Shown: in pieces, positions 7,956 through 16,803 of the stretch
Layout of the letters: the number at the start of each line of letters is the position of its first letter
How positions within the stretch are numbered: position 1 is the stretch's first letter
Program-made: the position numbers and the translations under genes
The notes under the pieces: model-generated
Database searches by the model: none
Seen by the model: the letters and a program-made list of their open reading frames with translations, nothing else
Told to the model about the DNA's origin: nothing
Source of the DNA: an uncultured Eubacteriales bacterium
Lineage (GTDB): Bacteria > Bacillota > Clostridia > Saccharofermentanales > UBA5734
Assembly (NCBI GenBank): GCA_903835065.1
Contig: CAILLO010000009.1
Coordinates: 30,441-94,440 of the forward strand
Direction: 5' to 3'
Length of the DNA: 64,000 nt

Positions 7956-10053
7956 CGTATTCCCCCCAGAACTTCTGCCGGGTGATCCCCAGGCGCAGGT
8001 CGCACTGCAGGCAGCGGCCGGACTCGTAGCCGGCCGCGTCGCAGCCGTAGCCGCGGTCGACCAGGGTCGCGAGGTCGAGCGTCTCGACGGGCGCGTAGTC
8101 CGTGCAGGTGCGCGGCACGGAGGCGAACCCCTCCTGCCGGCCGATATACGGGTCGGCGGGTCGCTTCGGCGCAAGCGCCTCGTCGAGCAGGCCCAGTCCG
8201 CCGAGGCGGCGGTCGATGGCGGAGGCGGCGCGGCGGCCCGCGGCGATGGCCTCGATCACGGAGGCGGTGCCGATCACGGCGTCGCCCGCCGCGTAGACGC
8301 CGGGGACGGCGGTCTCGAGCGTCTCGGGGTCGGCGGCGATGCGGTTGCCCCGGGCGAGCGGCAGGCCGAAGTCCGCCGTCAGGTCGGGGCGCTGGCCGAC
8401 GGCGAAGACGATCGTGTCGGCGGGAATGACGTGCTCGGAGCCGATCTCGCAGAGGATCACGGCGCGGCCCTGCTCGTCGAAGTGGAACGAGCAGACCTTG
8501 CTGCACTTGACGCCGGTCACGTGCCCGTCCTCGCCCTCGATGCCCTGGAAGGTCACCGAGGCGTGCACGGTCGTGCCCTCGTCGAGGGCTTCGTCGATCT
8601 CCTCCGGACTCGCCTTCATCTCGTTGCGGGCCTCGAGGCAGACGACGGTCACGTCCTTCGCGCCGAGCCGGCGCGCGGCGCCCGCGCAGTCGAAGGCGAC
8701 GTTGCCGCCGCCGAGCACGACCACGCGCTCGCCGACCGGCACCTTCTCGCCGAGGCTGACGCGACGCAGGAAGTCGGTGTTGATCAGGATGCCGGACAGG
8801 TCGGCGCCGGGGATCGGAAGCCGGGCGCCCTGGTGGGTGCCGACCGCCGCGAGGACGGCGTCGTACCCGGCCTCGAGCAACACGGGGGCGCAGTCGACCT
8901 TCGAATCGGTGCGGATCTCGACGCCGAGCGCCGTGACTTCGGCGATCTCGCCGGCGAGGATATCGGACGGCAGTCGATAGCCCGGAATGCCGACGCGCAT
9001 CATGCCGCCCGCGACGGGCAGCGCTTCATGCACGACGACGGAATGTCCCAGTTTCGCGAGGTAGAACGCGGCGGTGAGTCCGGCCGGTCCGGAGCCGATC
9101 ACGGCGACCTTCCTTCCGGTCGGCGGGAGCCGGAACGACCCGGTGCGCCAGGAGCCGTCGTCCTGCGACGCGGCGAAGCGCTTGAGCTGCTTGATGGAGA
9201 CGGCCTCGTCCACTTCGGCGCGGCGGCACTTCGTTTCGCAGACGTGGTTGCAGATGTAGCCGAGGACGGCCGGGAACGGGACCTTCTCGCGCACGACGGC
9301 GTTGGCTTCGGCCGCGCGGCCCTCCTTGACGAGGCGGATGTAGCGCGGGATGTCGATGCCGGCGGGGCAGGCGGCGCGGCAGGGCACGAGCGCATCGTCG
9401 CGTTTCATGTCCGTCCGGACGACGCCGATCTGGTCCATGATCGAACCGGTCGGGCACACTTCGACGCAGGCGCCGCAGAACTTGCAGCCGGAATCCGCGA
9501 GGGTGCCGTTCTTCGGGAGGACGCGGACGCGGCCGTCCTTGCGCCCGAACGTCAGGGCGTCGACGCCGCGCACGTCGCTGCAGGCGCGCACGCATCGGCC
9601 GCAGAGGATGCAGCGGTACATGTCGTGGTAGACGAGCGGGTTGCGCAGGTCGGGTTCGATCAGGTTCGGGCGCTTGCGCAGGTGCTGGTCCGTGACCTCG
9701 AGGTACTGGATCAGCGATTGCAGTTCGCACTTCAGGTACTTGTTGCAGGACGTGCACTCGGAGGGGTGCGGCGCGAGCACGAGCTCCGCGGCGAGCCTGC
9801 GCAGCCGGTTGAGCCGCGCCGTGCGCGTGACGACGACCATTCCGTCCGTCGCGGGCGTCGAGCAGGAGGTGACGGGGTCCGCCACGCCCTCGACCTCGAC
9901 GACGCACAGGCGGCAGGAGCCGGCCGGCGCGAGGTCGTCGTGGGAGCAGAAGTGGGCGATGTAGACGCCGGCGGCGAGCGCCGCCTGCAGGACCGACTGG
10001 CCCGGCTGCGCCACGATCTCCTTGCCGTCGAGGGTGAAGCGGATTCCATCCAT
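7945..10053 (-). CDS. NuoG N-terminal/GltD-like fusion flavoprotein (iron-sulfur, FAD, NAD(P)-binding)
   Basis: 702 aa, domains in order: a [2Fe-2S] domain (C36, C47, C50, C64); the His-Cys [4Fe-4S] motif HPSECTSCNKYLKC; two ferredoxin motifs (CILCGRCVRAC and CKFCGACVEVC); then a GltD-type module. The latter has CRAACPAGIDIP and CNHVCETKCRR, an FAD loop VIGSGPAGL and an NAD(P) loop VLGGGNVAFD. Such proteins move electrons between pyridine nucleotide and ferredoxin or a partner enzyme. Together with the NuoF-like protein it forms a probable soluble electron-transfer unit. The partner that uses the electrons is not evident, though the FMN reductase in the operon is a candidate. Confidence 0.88.
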   Translation of the reverse strand: MDGIRFTLDGKEIVAQPGQSVLQAALAAGVYIAHFCSHDDLAPAGSCRLCVVEVEGVADPVTSCSTPATDGMVVVTRTARLNRLRRLAAELVLAPHPSECTSCNKYLKCELQSLIQYLEVTDQHLRKRPNLIEPDLRNPLVYHDMYRCILCGRCVRACSDVRGVDALTFGRKDGRVRVLPKNGTLADSGCKFCGACVEVCPTGSIMDQIGVVRTDMKRDDALVPCRAACPAGIDIPRYIRLVKEGRAAEANAVVREKVPFPAVLGYICNHVCETKCRRAEVDEAVSIKQLKRFAASQDDGSWRTGSFRLPPTGRKVAVIGSGPAGLTAAFYLAKLGHSVVVHEALPVAGGMMRVGIPGYRLPSDILAGEIAEVTALGVEIRTDSKVDCAPVLLEAGYDAVLAAVGTHQGARLPIPGADLSGILINTDFLRRVSLGEKVPVGERVVVLGGGNVAFDCAGAARRLGAKDVTVVCLEARNEMKASPEEIDEALDEGTTVHASVTFQGIEGEDGHVTGVKCSKVCSFHFDEQGRAVILCEIGSEHVIPADTIVFAVGQRPDLTADFGLPLARGNRIAADPETLETAVPGVYAAGDAVIGTASVIEAIAAGRRAASAIDRRLGGLGLLDEALAPKRPADPYIGRQEGFASVPRTCTDYAPVETLDLATLVDRGYGCDAAGYESGRCLQCDLRLGITRQKFWGEYDVH

Positions 10054-10062
10054 GGAGGGCTC

Positions 10063-11301
10063 CTACCGGGCCGGGCCCGTGAGGGCCGCCGCGTCGTCCG
10101 TCGGCGCCGGGGCGGCCTTGCGGAAGGTCAGGGACACGAGGACCGCGACCCCGCAGAGTGCGGCGGCGACATAGTAGGCCCAGAAATAGGACTTCGTCGC
10201 GTCGACGAAGGAGGCCGCCACCATGGGGCCGATGACCCCGCCGGTGCCCCACGCGGTCATGAGCAGACCGTAGTTCGAGCCGTAGTTCTTCACGCCGTAG
10301 CGCTCGATGACCGTGGACGGGAACACCGCGAACAGCGCGCCGTAGAAGAGACCCGTGAGGGCGGCGCCGACCGCGAGGGTCGGGATGTCGGTGAACAGCG
10401 GGAAGAGGCACATGGTCGCGGCGAGGCCGAGGAACACGAGGCGGAGCAGGACGATGCGCCCGAGGCGGTCGGAGACCCAGCCGCCCAGGATGCGTCCGCC
10501 GGCGTTGAAGATCGCGAGCAGGATGACGAGCAGGAAGCCGCCGTCCCAGTTCGCCTGGATTTTCACGATCTTGGCGGCGTGGCCGATGATCATGAGCCCG
10601 GCCGCGGAGGAGAAGGCCAGCATGATCCAGAGGCGCCAGAAGTCCAGCTTGCGGACCATGACCTTCCAGTCGACGTCCGGGGCGAACACGTGCTGCGCGG
10701 AGGTCGTCGCCTCGACCGGCGGATACCCGGCCGGCGGGTTCTTCAGGAACTGGGCCAGTGCGAGGACGAGGACGAAGATGCCCGCGCCGAGGGTGAGGAA
10801 GGTCGTGTCGATGCCGAAGCGCTTGATCATGAAGTCGGTGAACGGTGCGTAGAACGCCGACGCGATGCCGATGCCGGCCGCGACGAGGCCCGTCACCATG
10901 CCCTTGCGGCTCGCCGGGAACCACTTGACGGCCGGCGGCGAGGTGGAGACGTTGCTCAGGCCGATGCCGGCACCGGTGATGACGCCGAACGTGAGCACCA
11001 TGACGGTCGGGTTCCGGGTCAGGCCGGACAGGACCAGTCCGAGGCCCATCAGGATGCCGGACAGCGTCCCGGTGAGGCGCGGCCCCCTGCGGTCCTGGAG
11101 TCGTCCGGTGAGGGCCATCGTGACGACGAAGGAGACCAGGGCGGCGGTATAGGGGAGCGAGGCCTGGGTGCTGGTCCAGCCCCATTTCTCGACCATTCCC
11201 TTGGCGATGACGCTCCAGATGTAGAGAAGGCCGGCGAGGAAGTTGATGCCGGTCGCGATGCCGAGCATTCCGTTCGCCCTGGACTTGAGGGGGTCGAGCA
11301 T
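10063..11301 (-). CDS. MFS transporter of the oxalate/formate antiporter (OFA) type
   Basis: 412 aa with about twelve hydrophobic segments. The N-terminal LLYIWSVIAKGM, the RLQDRRGPRLTG loop and the SPPAVKWFPASRKGM segment are typical of the OFA branch of the major facilitator superfamily, which exchanges small carboxylates. It lies nine bases from the flavoprotein gene in the same operon and may import or export a carboxylic acid made or used by the esterases and kinase encoded upstream. The substrate cannot be deduced from sequence. The start is preceded by GGAGGACCCC. Confidence 0.85.
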   Translation of the reverse strand: MLDPLKSRANGMLGIATGINFLAGLLYIWSVIAKGMVEKWGWTSTQASLPYTAALVSFVVTMALTGRLQDRRGPRLTGTLSGILMGLGLVLSGLTRNPTVMVLTFGVITGAGIGLSNVSTSPPAVKWFPASRKGMVTGLVAAGIGIASAFYAPFTDFMIKRFGIDTTFLTLGAGIFVLVLALAQFLKNPPAGYPPVEATTSAQHVFAPDVDWKVMVRKLDFWRLWIMLAFSSAAGLMIIGHAAKIVKIQANWDGGFLLVILLAIFNAGGRILGGWVSDRLGRIVLLRLVFLGLAATMCLFPLFTDIPTLAVGAALTGLFYGALFAVFPSTVIERYGVKNYGSNYGLLMTAWGTGGVIGPMVAASFVDATKSYFWAYYVAAALCGVAVLVSLTFRKAAPAPTDDAAALTGPAR

Positions 11302-11352
11302 GGGGTCCTCCGTTCGGTCTCTTCGTCGGGGTCGGTTGGCGGCCGCTCCGTC

Positions 11353-13113
11353 CTATCGGTAGATGTAGTCGCCGGCGACGTAGCGCGGCGGGATCGAGGG
11401 AATCTGCAGGTACGACTCGTACGCGCCGCCCGTGTGGAACACGTGCTCGCCGTGGTTGTCGTGGTCCCACTCGAGGCGCTCGAACCAGCCCTCGCGGCGG
11501 TAGTCGCCCGTGATCTCGACGCGCAGCTGCTGGCCCTTGTGCCAGAGGCGGCTGGTCGGCCAGATCTCGATGTCGACCGGCACGATCTCGCCGGGCTTGA
11601 GGCGCTGCTCGCCCGTGTGGGCCTGGACCGGCTGCCAGTCGGTGGACAGCTTCGGGTCGAGTTCGCGGTGGGAGACGCGCATCTTGCCCCACGCGCCGGG
11701 GTGCGGCTCGCCGAGGACGCTGACGGGCAGGAAGTCCCCCTTCTCGTCGAGCTTCTTGATGGCGATGAAGAGGTCCATGTCGTCGTGGCCGCGGGCCTCG
11801 ACGTTCAGGTGCAGCTTCATGAAGCCGGTGATCTCGGTGTCCTCGGTGAATGTGACGTCGAAGTTCGTCGTGCCCGTCGCGCCGTCGTGCGAGACTTCGG
11901 CGACCTTCACGGGCGCCCGGTAGGACAGGGACTTCGTCGCGGCGTCGAGGTAGAGCTTCTTGTACTCGGTGCGGGCGAGCGGGAACTCCTTCTCGGGGCG
12001 GTCGGTCTGGAAGTCGTACTCGTAGGCGTCCTGCACCTCGATGCGGACCTTCGGGGTGAGCTCCCAGCCGTTGCGGATGCCCTTGAGGTAGCGGTCGAAG
12101 TACAGCTTGAGGTCCTCGAGGCCCTTGTTGCCGTAGGTGTCCGGCCACTCGAACTCGCGGTGCGCGCGCATCCACTTCCTGGACGTGCGGATCTTCTTGA
12201 AGCCCTCGAAGGAGCCGCGCAGGTGGAAGTGGTTCCAGCAGGCGGTCGCGTAGACCGGGATGCGGATCTTCTCGAACTGCGGGATCTTGTCCTTCCAGTA
12301 GGCGTTCATGAACGGGTACTTGCAGGCCATGTAGACCATGTCGTCGATGTAGTTGTCGCCGGTCGTGAAGCCGACGACGCCCTCCATGAAGGCGTAGGCC
12401 GGGATGCCGCCCTCATAGGCGGATTCGCGGTACAGGTCGCCGGTCGCTTCCCACGGCGCGATGCACGTGAGGTGGGGCGGCTGCTCCGCGGCGATGCGCC
12501 ACTGGGTCATCGCGACGCCCGAGTTGCCGAACAGCGCGATCTTCCCGCTGCACCAGTCCTGGGTCGCGAGCCACTCGATCAGGTCGTAGCCGTCGCGGCC
12601 GTCCTGGGTGCCGAACAGGTGGTGGTCGCCCTCGGAGTGCCCGATGCCGCGCGGGTCGACGTTGACGACGGCGTAGTCCTGGTGGCACCAGTAGCCCGGG
12701 TCGGCCGACTCGAACTTGGCCATCAGGGAGACCGTGCCCGCCGGCACGCCCATGATCTTCCACTCGTCCTGACCGTCGCCGGGGCGCTTGCCGAAGAAGC
12801 TCCAGGAAATGATCGCGGGGAGCTTGCCCTTCGCATGCTCGGGCAGGTAGACGTCGCAGTAGATCGTGACGCCGTCGCGCATCTTCACGCCGACGTCGTG
12901 GTGGGAGACGATGCCGGGTTCGGGATACACGGTCTCGGTCTTCTTCGGCGGGCAGAACGCGAACGTGTTGCCGCCGGGGCCCTGCGCCATGATCTCTTCC
13001 TTGGTCATCGGCTTGCGGGCCTTGCGGTAGTAGCAGTCGATGACCTCGCCGTTGAAGTCGATCTTCTTGACGATGCGCTCGACGGGCTTGTTGATGATCT
13101 CCTCGGCCTTCAT
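11353..13113 (-). CDS. CocE/NonD (S15-like) alpha/beta hydrolase
   Basis: 586 aa. An alpha/beta hydrolase domain with VNVDPRGIGHSEG and the nucleophile S198 in LFGNSGVAM is followed by a C-terminal jelly-roll domain (from about residue 390; WPTSRLWHKGQQLRVEI), the X-Pro dipeptidyl-peptidase/cocaine-esterase layout. The candidate catalytic His lies in WDHDNHGEH. There is no signal peptide, so it should hydrolyse esters or amides inside the cell. It follows the acyl-carrier-protein gene by 22 bases. In this operon a role in removing acyl groups from an imported aromatic or sugar ester is plausible, but the substrate is unknown. Confidence 0.85.
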   Translation of the reverse strand: MKAEEIINKPVERIVKKIDFNGEVIDCYYRKARKPMTKEEIMAQGPGGNTFAFCPPKKTETVYPEPGIVSHHDVGVKMRDGVTIYCDVYLPEHAKGKLPAIISWSFFGKRPGDGQDEWKIMGVPAGTVSLMAKFESADPGYWCHQDYAVVNVDPRGIGHSEGDHHLFGTQDGRDGYDLIEWLATQDWCSGKIALFGNSGVAMTQWRIAAEQPPHLTCIAPWEATGDLYRESAYEGGIPAYAFMEGVVGFTTGDNYIDDMVYMACKYPFMNAYWKDKIPQFEKIRIPVYATACWNHFHLRGSFEGFKKIRTSRKWMRAHREFEWPDTYGNKGLEDLKLYFDRYLKGIRNGWELTPKVRIEVQDAYEYDFQTDRPEKEFPLARTEYKKLYLDAATKSLSYRAPVKVAEVSHDGATGTTNFDVTFTEDTEITGFMKLHLNVEARGHDDMDLFIAIKKLDEKGDFLPVSVLGEPHPGAWGKMRVSHRELDPKLSTDWQPVQAHTGEQRLKPGEIVPVDIEIWPTSRLWHKGQQLRVEITGDYRREGWFERLEWDHDNHGEHVFHTGGAYESYLQIPSIPPRYVAGDYIYR

Positions 13114-13135
13114 GTCGCTTCTCCTCGCTCCCGGC

Positions 13136-13363
13136 TCACGCCAGGCTCGCCACGTATTCGGCGGCTTCTCCGAAAGTCTTGCGACGACGGAATTCCATGA
13201 AATTGATGTCGACGCCGAATTCGTCCTCGAGCACGGCGATCATCTTCACCAGGTCGACCGATTTCGCTCCGAGGTCCTCGAACCGGGTGCTCGCGTCCAT
13301 GGGCCTGACGCCCACGAGCGAACCGCATTTCTCGATGATCCTGGCCAGCACTTCGTCCTTCAT
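13136..13363 (-). CDS. Stand-alone acyl carrier protein
   Basis: 75 aa, the usual ACP length. The phosphopantetheine attachment Ser is S35 in DLGAKSVDLVKM, where most ACPs have DSL; here the Asp is Lys and the Leu is Val. The acidic helix II (VLEDEFGVDI) is kept. It is not beside fatty-acid synthesis genes but between butyrate kinase and a CocE-type hydrolase, which suggests a carrier for a specific acyl group in this pathway. The start has GGGAGAAGGGAC upstream. Confidence 0.88.
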   Translation of the reverse strand: MKDEVLARIIEKCGSLVGVRPMDASTRFEDLGAKSVDLVKMIAVLEDEFGVDINFMEFRRRKTFGEAAEYVASLA

Positions 13364-13387
13364 GTCCCTTCTCCCTTTCTTCCTTCC

Positions 13388-14494
13388 CTATCGCCGGAAT
13401 CCGCTCCAGACGGGCACGCCCGTATAGGTCTTCGGCTGTTCCTCTCCGGTCAGCACGCGCCGTGCGCCGCTGGCCATCGCCTCCATCTCGAACTCGCCCG
13501 GCATCGCGACGACGGGGGCGATGAATCCGACCATCTCCCGGACCTTTTCCACCAGGTACGCGTCCCGCGCGATGCCGCCGGTCAGGAGGATCGCGTCGAC
13601 CTGCCCGTGCAGCACGGCCGCGTAGGCGCCGATGCTCTTGCCGATCTGATAGACCATCGCGTCGTACACGAGCTTCGCATAGACGTCGCCCGCCCTGATC
13701 CGTTCCTTGACTTCCAGCACTTCCGCCGTGCCCAGGTGGTCGACGAGTCCACCGTTCTTGGTCAGGTAGTCCATCATCTGCCGTTGCGTGAACTTCCCGG
13801 AGAAGCACATCCGGATCAGCGCGGCCCCGGGGACCGAGCCGGCCCGCGTCGGGGCGAAGGGTCCGTCGCCGTTGACGACGTCGGTGGTGTCGGCCATGCG
13901 GCCCTTCCGGTGCGCCGTCACGGAGACGCCGCCGCCGATGTGCGACACGACGAGGTCCAGGTCTTCATATCGCCGGCCGATCGAGGCGGCGTAGCGGATC
14001 GCGACTTCCTTCTGGTTCAGGGGGTGGCCGCGGCTCTCGCGCGCCGCATCGGCCAGACCGCACACGCGGGCGACCTCGTCCATCTCGTCGACGTCGGGCG
14101 GGTTGACCACGAACGCGCGCCCGCCGTAGGTGGCGGCGAACTCGGCGGCCAGCTGGCTGCCCAGCGTCGCCGGGTGCTTCACGGAGAAGCCGATGCGCGC
14201 GTGGTGCAGCAGGGCCTCGTTGATCTCGTACGTGCCGCCGTCGCAGCCGACGAGGCCGCCGCCGCGCCCGATGAAGGCGTCGGTGCCGTCGAGGGAGAGG
14301 CCGCGCTTCGACAGTTCGTTCAGGATTGTCTCGCGGCGGTAGGGCAGCTGGTCCGCGATCTCGGCGAAATCCTTCAAGCGCGCTGCATCGTGCGTCACGT
14401 TGACGGAGAAGATTTCCCGGTCGTCCTCGAAGAGGGCGACCTTGGTCGAGGTCGAGCCGGGGTTGATGGCGAACAGGCGGTAGATCTTCGTCAT
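13388..14494 (-). CDS. buk: Butyrate kinase family protein
   Basis: 368 aa, the ASKHA fold of butyrate and branched-chain fatty-acid kinases. Visible motifs are FAINPGSTSTKVALFED (phosphate 1), the HIGGGVSV segment, DGPFAPTRAGSVP and ILLTGGIARDAYLV. It would interconvert butyryl-phosphate and butyrate, or another short or aromatic acyl-phosphate, with ATP. No phosphotransbutyrylase gene is beside it. The start overlaps the stop of the UroD-like gene by four bases (ATGA). The neighbouring ACP raises the possibility of an acyl-ACP route, which is inference. Confidence 0.88.
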   Translation of the reverse strand: MTKIYRLFAINPGSTSTKVALFEDDREIFSVNVTHDAARLKDFAEIADQLPYRRETILNELSKRGLSLDGTDAFIGRGGGLVGCDGGTYEINEALLHHARIGFSVKHPATLGSQLAAEFAATYGGRAFVVNPPDVDEMDEVARVCGLADAARESRGHPLNQKEVAIRYAASIGRRYEDLDLVVSHIGGGVSVTAHRKGRMADTTDVVNGDGPFAPTRAGSVPGAALIRMCFSGKFTQRQMMDYLTKNGGLVDHLGTAEVLEVKERIRAGDVYAKLVYDAMVYQIGKSIGAYAAVLHGQVDAILLTGGIARDAYLVEKVREMVGFIAPVVAMPGEFEMEAMASGARRVLTGEEQPKTYTGVPVWSGFRR

Positions 14495-15450
14495 GCCGGA
14501 GCTCCTCCATGGATGCGGATCTCGTCGTTGAGGATTTTCATGGCCCAGGGGTCGTCCCGGACGAAGGAGGGCTGGATCGCGAACCCCCCGCCGGGTGCGA
14601 GTTCGTCGATGGCCCGACGGACCTCCTGCCGGAGTTCCGCCTCCGTGACGCCCTCCCGGTCCAGCACGCCCTGGTTGTCGAGGCCGTAGAAGAAGGCCAG
14701 GCGGTTCTGGTAGCGAGTCTTCAGGCCACGGACGTCGTTCATCACCTGGCAGGGGTTCCAGGCGTCGACGCCCATCTCCACCATCGCCGGGACGAACGCC
14801 TCGACTTTCCCGTCGCAGTGCATCAGGAAGCGCGCGCCATGGGCGTGGACGACGTCGACGATCCGCTGGGTTCCGGGTCGGAGGAACTCGTCGAACAGGT
14901 CCATGGAGAAGAACGGGGCGCCTTCGCTGCCCCAGTCGTCCATGTACTCGACGACGTCGGGGCGGTAGAGCGGCAGGACCTTCTCGAGGACGGCGACCTT
15001 GAAGTCCACGATCGCGTCGATCAGCTCGTGCATCGCCTCGGGCTGCTCGTGGAAGTTGCAGAATGCATCCTCGAAGCCCATCAGGCAGTGCAGGCGCTCG
15101 AACAGCCCGAACGGCTGGAGCAGGGCGAAGGCGCGTTCGGTCGGGTCCACGCCGCGGAGGTCCTGCTCGGCGGTGGCGACCCAGTCGACGCCGGAGAGGT
15201 CCGGGAAGAGGCTCTCCTCGCGCCAGCGGGTGATATCCGGCAGTCGCTTGAGGCCCGGAGTGGGCGTCGGCTGTCCGGTCTTCTCGTCGGTCGTCCAGTG
15301 GACGCCATAGGAATCGCACCCGCCTCCCCGACCGTCGTACCGGTCGCGGACGGCCGAGCACACGCGCATGTCGGTCGCGACAGAGAAGTCGGGAATCCAG
15401 CGGGGCGTCCCCCCGCCCAGGGCGGTCAGGAGATTCTCGCGCTCGGTCAT
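14491..15450 (-). CDS. Uroporphyrinogen decarboxylase-like protein (UroD/MtaA superfamily)
   Basis: 319 aa with the UroD-type barrel: GFEDAFCNFHEQPEAMHELI, VVEYMDDWGSEGAPFFSMDL, a HCDGKVEAFVP segment and a final GGFAIQPSF. It lacks the N-terminal Arg cluster of haem-pathway UroD and has no haem neighbours. It probably belongs to the corrinoid methyltransferase or uncharacterised branch. HCDG could supply a metal-binding His and Cys as in MtaA-type enzymes. It overlaps both neighbours by four bases (ATGA on each side), so it is translationally coupled to the esterase and butyrate kinase. A role in demethylating a methoxylated aglycone is possible but no corrinoid protein is seen. Confidence 0.8.
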   Translation of the reverse strand: MTERENLLTALGGGTPRWIPDFSVATDMRVCSAVRDRYDGRGGGCDSYGVHWTTDEKTGQPTPTPGLKRLPDITRWREESLFPDLSGVDWVATAEQDLRGVDPTERAFALLQPFGLFERLHCLMGFEDAFCNFHEQPEAMHELIDAIVDFKVAVLEKVLPLYRPDVVEYMDDWGSEGAPFFSMDLFDEFLRPGTQRIVDVVHAHGARFLMHCDGKVEAFVPAMVEMGVDAWNPCQVMNDVRGLKTRYQNRLAFFYGLDNQGVLDREGVTEAELRQEVRRAIDELAPGGGFAIQPSFVRDDPWAMKILNDEIRIHGGAPA

Positions 15451-16781
15451 CGGCCGGCCTCCTCGCGGACGTCGAGGCGCATCATTGCGCGCGACGCGCC
15501 GGTGTAGGCGGGCCATTCGGGCAGGCCGGGTCCGTTGGGGTCGCCCGTGCGGGCGAAGTTCGCCCAATAGGAGACCATGCGTTCGGACAGTTCGCGGTCG
15601 CCGTCCGTGAAGGGACGCCAGCAGCGGTCGAGCGTGCCGAAGACGTACCAGAGCTCGCTCGAATGGAAGGCGCCGGCGTCGTCGCCGGGCAGCCGTCGCT
15701 CGAAGCGGTAGAGCCGCGCCGGAATCCGCTTCTGCTGGAGCTGGAGCTCGGCCCAGGCGAAGACGGCGCGCTCGAGGCGTTCGTGCATGCCGGGGCCTTC
15801 GACGAAGTCGTCCGACGTCAGGCCGATCAGGAGGGGGATGTCGCGCGGGGCGCCGTGCAGGATCGCTTCCGAGGCGTCCTCCAGCAGAACGTGTCCGTCG
15901 ACGTTCGGGGCCATCTGGATCGCCCCCGGGTCCTTGGAGTCGAGTTCCGGCCTGGGCGCGCTGTCGACGATCTCCCGGGCGGACAGGGTCCGCATCTCGG
16001 CGATCGAGGCCACGCCGTACCCGGCGACCACGTGCGGTCCGTTCCTCTCGGCGACGGCCAGGGACTGGTTGTCGTGAAGGGCGTGGATGCCGCCGCCGCT
16101 CTGGAGGATCGCGCGGTGGAACAGCCCGCGGGCGAGGGGCGAGGCGACCAGCGTCTGGACGCTCATCGCGCCGGCGGACTGGCCGAAGACCGTGACGTTG
16201 GAGGCGTCGCCGCCGAACGCCGCGATGTTGTCGCGCACCCAGCGGAGCGCGGCGATCTGGTCGAGGATGCCGTAATTGCCGGAGGTCCCGGTCTCGGATT
16301 CGGCGGACAGCTCCGGATGCGCGAGGAACCCGAGCACGCCGACCCGGTAGTTGATCGTGACGAGCAGCACGCCCCTGGACGCCAACGCCTCGCCGTCGAA
16401 CTCGATTTCGCCTCCGTGCCCGCCGAGGAAGGCGCCGCCGTGGATCCAGAACATCACGGGCAGGCGCTCCGACGCGTCCTGCGCCGGGGTCCAGACGTTC
16501 AGGAACAGACAGTCGTCGGTCATGCCCATCGGGTCCGGCGCATACTGGAATTCCTTCTGGTAGAACGTGCCGGGCGGCGGCGTCCACTGGGGCGCTCTCC
16601 GGCCGAATTCACCGGCCGGGCGGACGCCCTTCCACGGAACGACGGGCCGCGGAGCGCGCCAGCGCAAGTCGCCGGCCGGCGGTGCGGCATAGGGCAGGCC
16701 CTTGAAGACGGCGATGCCCGGCCGCGTGCCGGGAACCCCCGCGACCTGTCCGCCCTCGATCCGGATCGGCTGCTTCAGCAT
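15447..16781 (-). CDS. Type B carboxylesterase
   Basis: 444 aa from the ATG seven bases after GGAAGG; a GTG one codon earlier is an alternative start. The family signatures are present: DDCLFLNVW (89-97), the oxyanion loop WIHGGAFLGG, the nucleophile S202 in VFGQSAGAM, and a C-terminal catalytic His in AGAFHSSELWYVFG. It is somewhat shorter than the 480-550 aa usual for the family and has no signal peptide. It should hydrolyse carboxylic esters, such as acyl or aryl esters, in the cytoplasm. It sits between the FMN reductase and the UroD-like gene in the operon. Confidence 0.9.
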   Translation of the reverse strand: MLKQPIRIEGGQVAGVPGTRPGIAVFKGLPYAAPPAGDLRWRAPRPVVPWKGVRPAGEFGRRAPQWTPPPGTFYQKEFQYAPDPMGMTDDCLFLNVWTPAQDASERLPVMFWIHGGAFLGGHGGEIEFDGEALASRGVLLVTINYRVGVLGFLAHPELSAESETGTSGNYGILDQIAALRWVRDNIAAFGGDASNVTVFGQSAGAMSVQTLVASPLARGLFHRAILQSGGGIHALHDNQSLAVAERNGPHVVAGYGVASIAEMRTLSAREIVDSAPRPELDSKDPGAIQMAPNVDGHVLLEDASEAILHGAPRDIPLLIGLTSDDFVEGPGMHERLERAVFAWAELQLQQKRIPARLYRFERRLPGDDAGAFHSSELWYVFGTLDRCWRPFTDGDRELSERMVSYWANFARTGDPNGPGLPEWPAYTGASRAMMRLDVREEAGR

Positions 16782-16803
16782 CACGTCGCCTTCCGCTTCC
16801 CGC

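Noticed and set aside
7183..13200. A 2005-codon open frame on the plus strand across 6 kb
   Set aside because: It lies opposite five well-supported minus-strand genes and has a low-complexity Arg/Ala/Gly/Asp-rich composition. It is the antisense shadow produced by high GC at third codon positions. Similar long shadows at 1235-3445, 18204-20774, 52230-54314 and 54341-57007 were dropped for the same reason.
14491..15450. Haem-pathway uroporphyrinogen decarboxylase (hemE)
   Set aside because: The N-terminal Arg-rich substrate loop of HemE is missing, and neither this gene nor that at 31597 has haem-synthesis neighbours.
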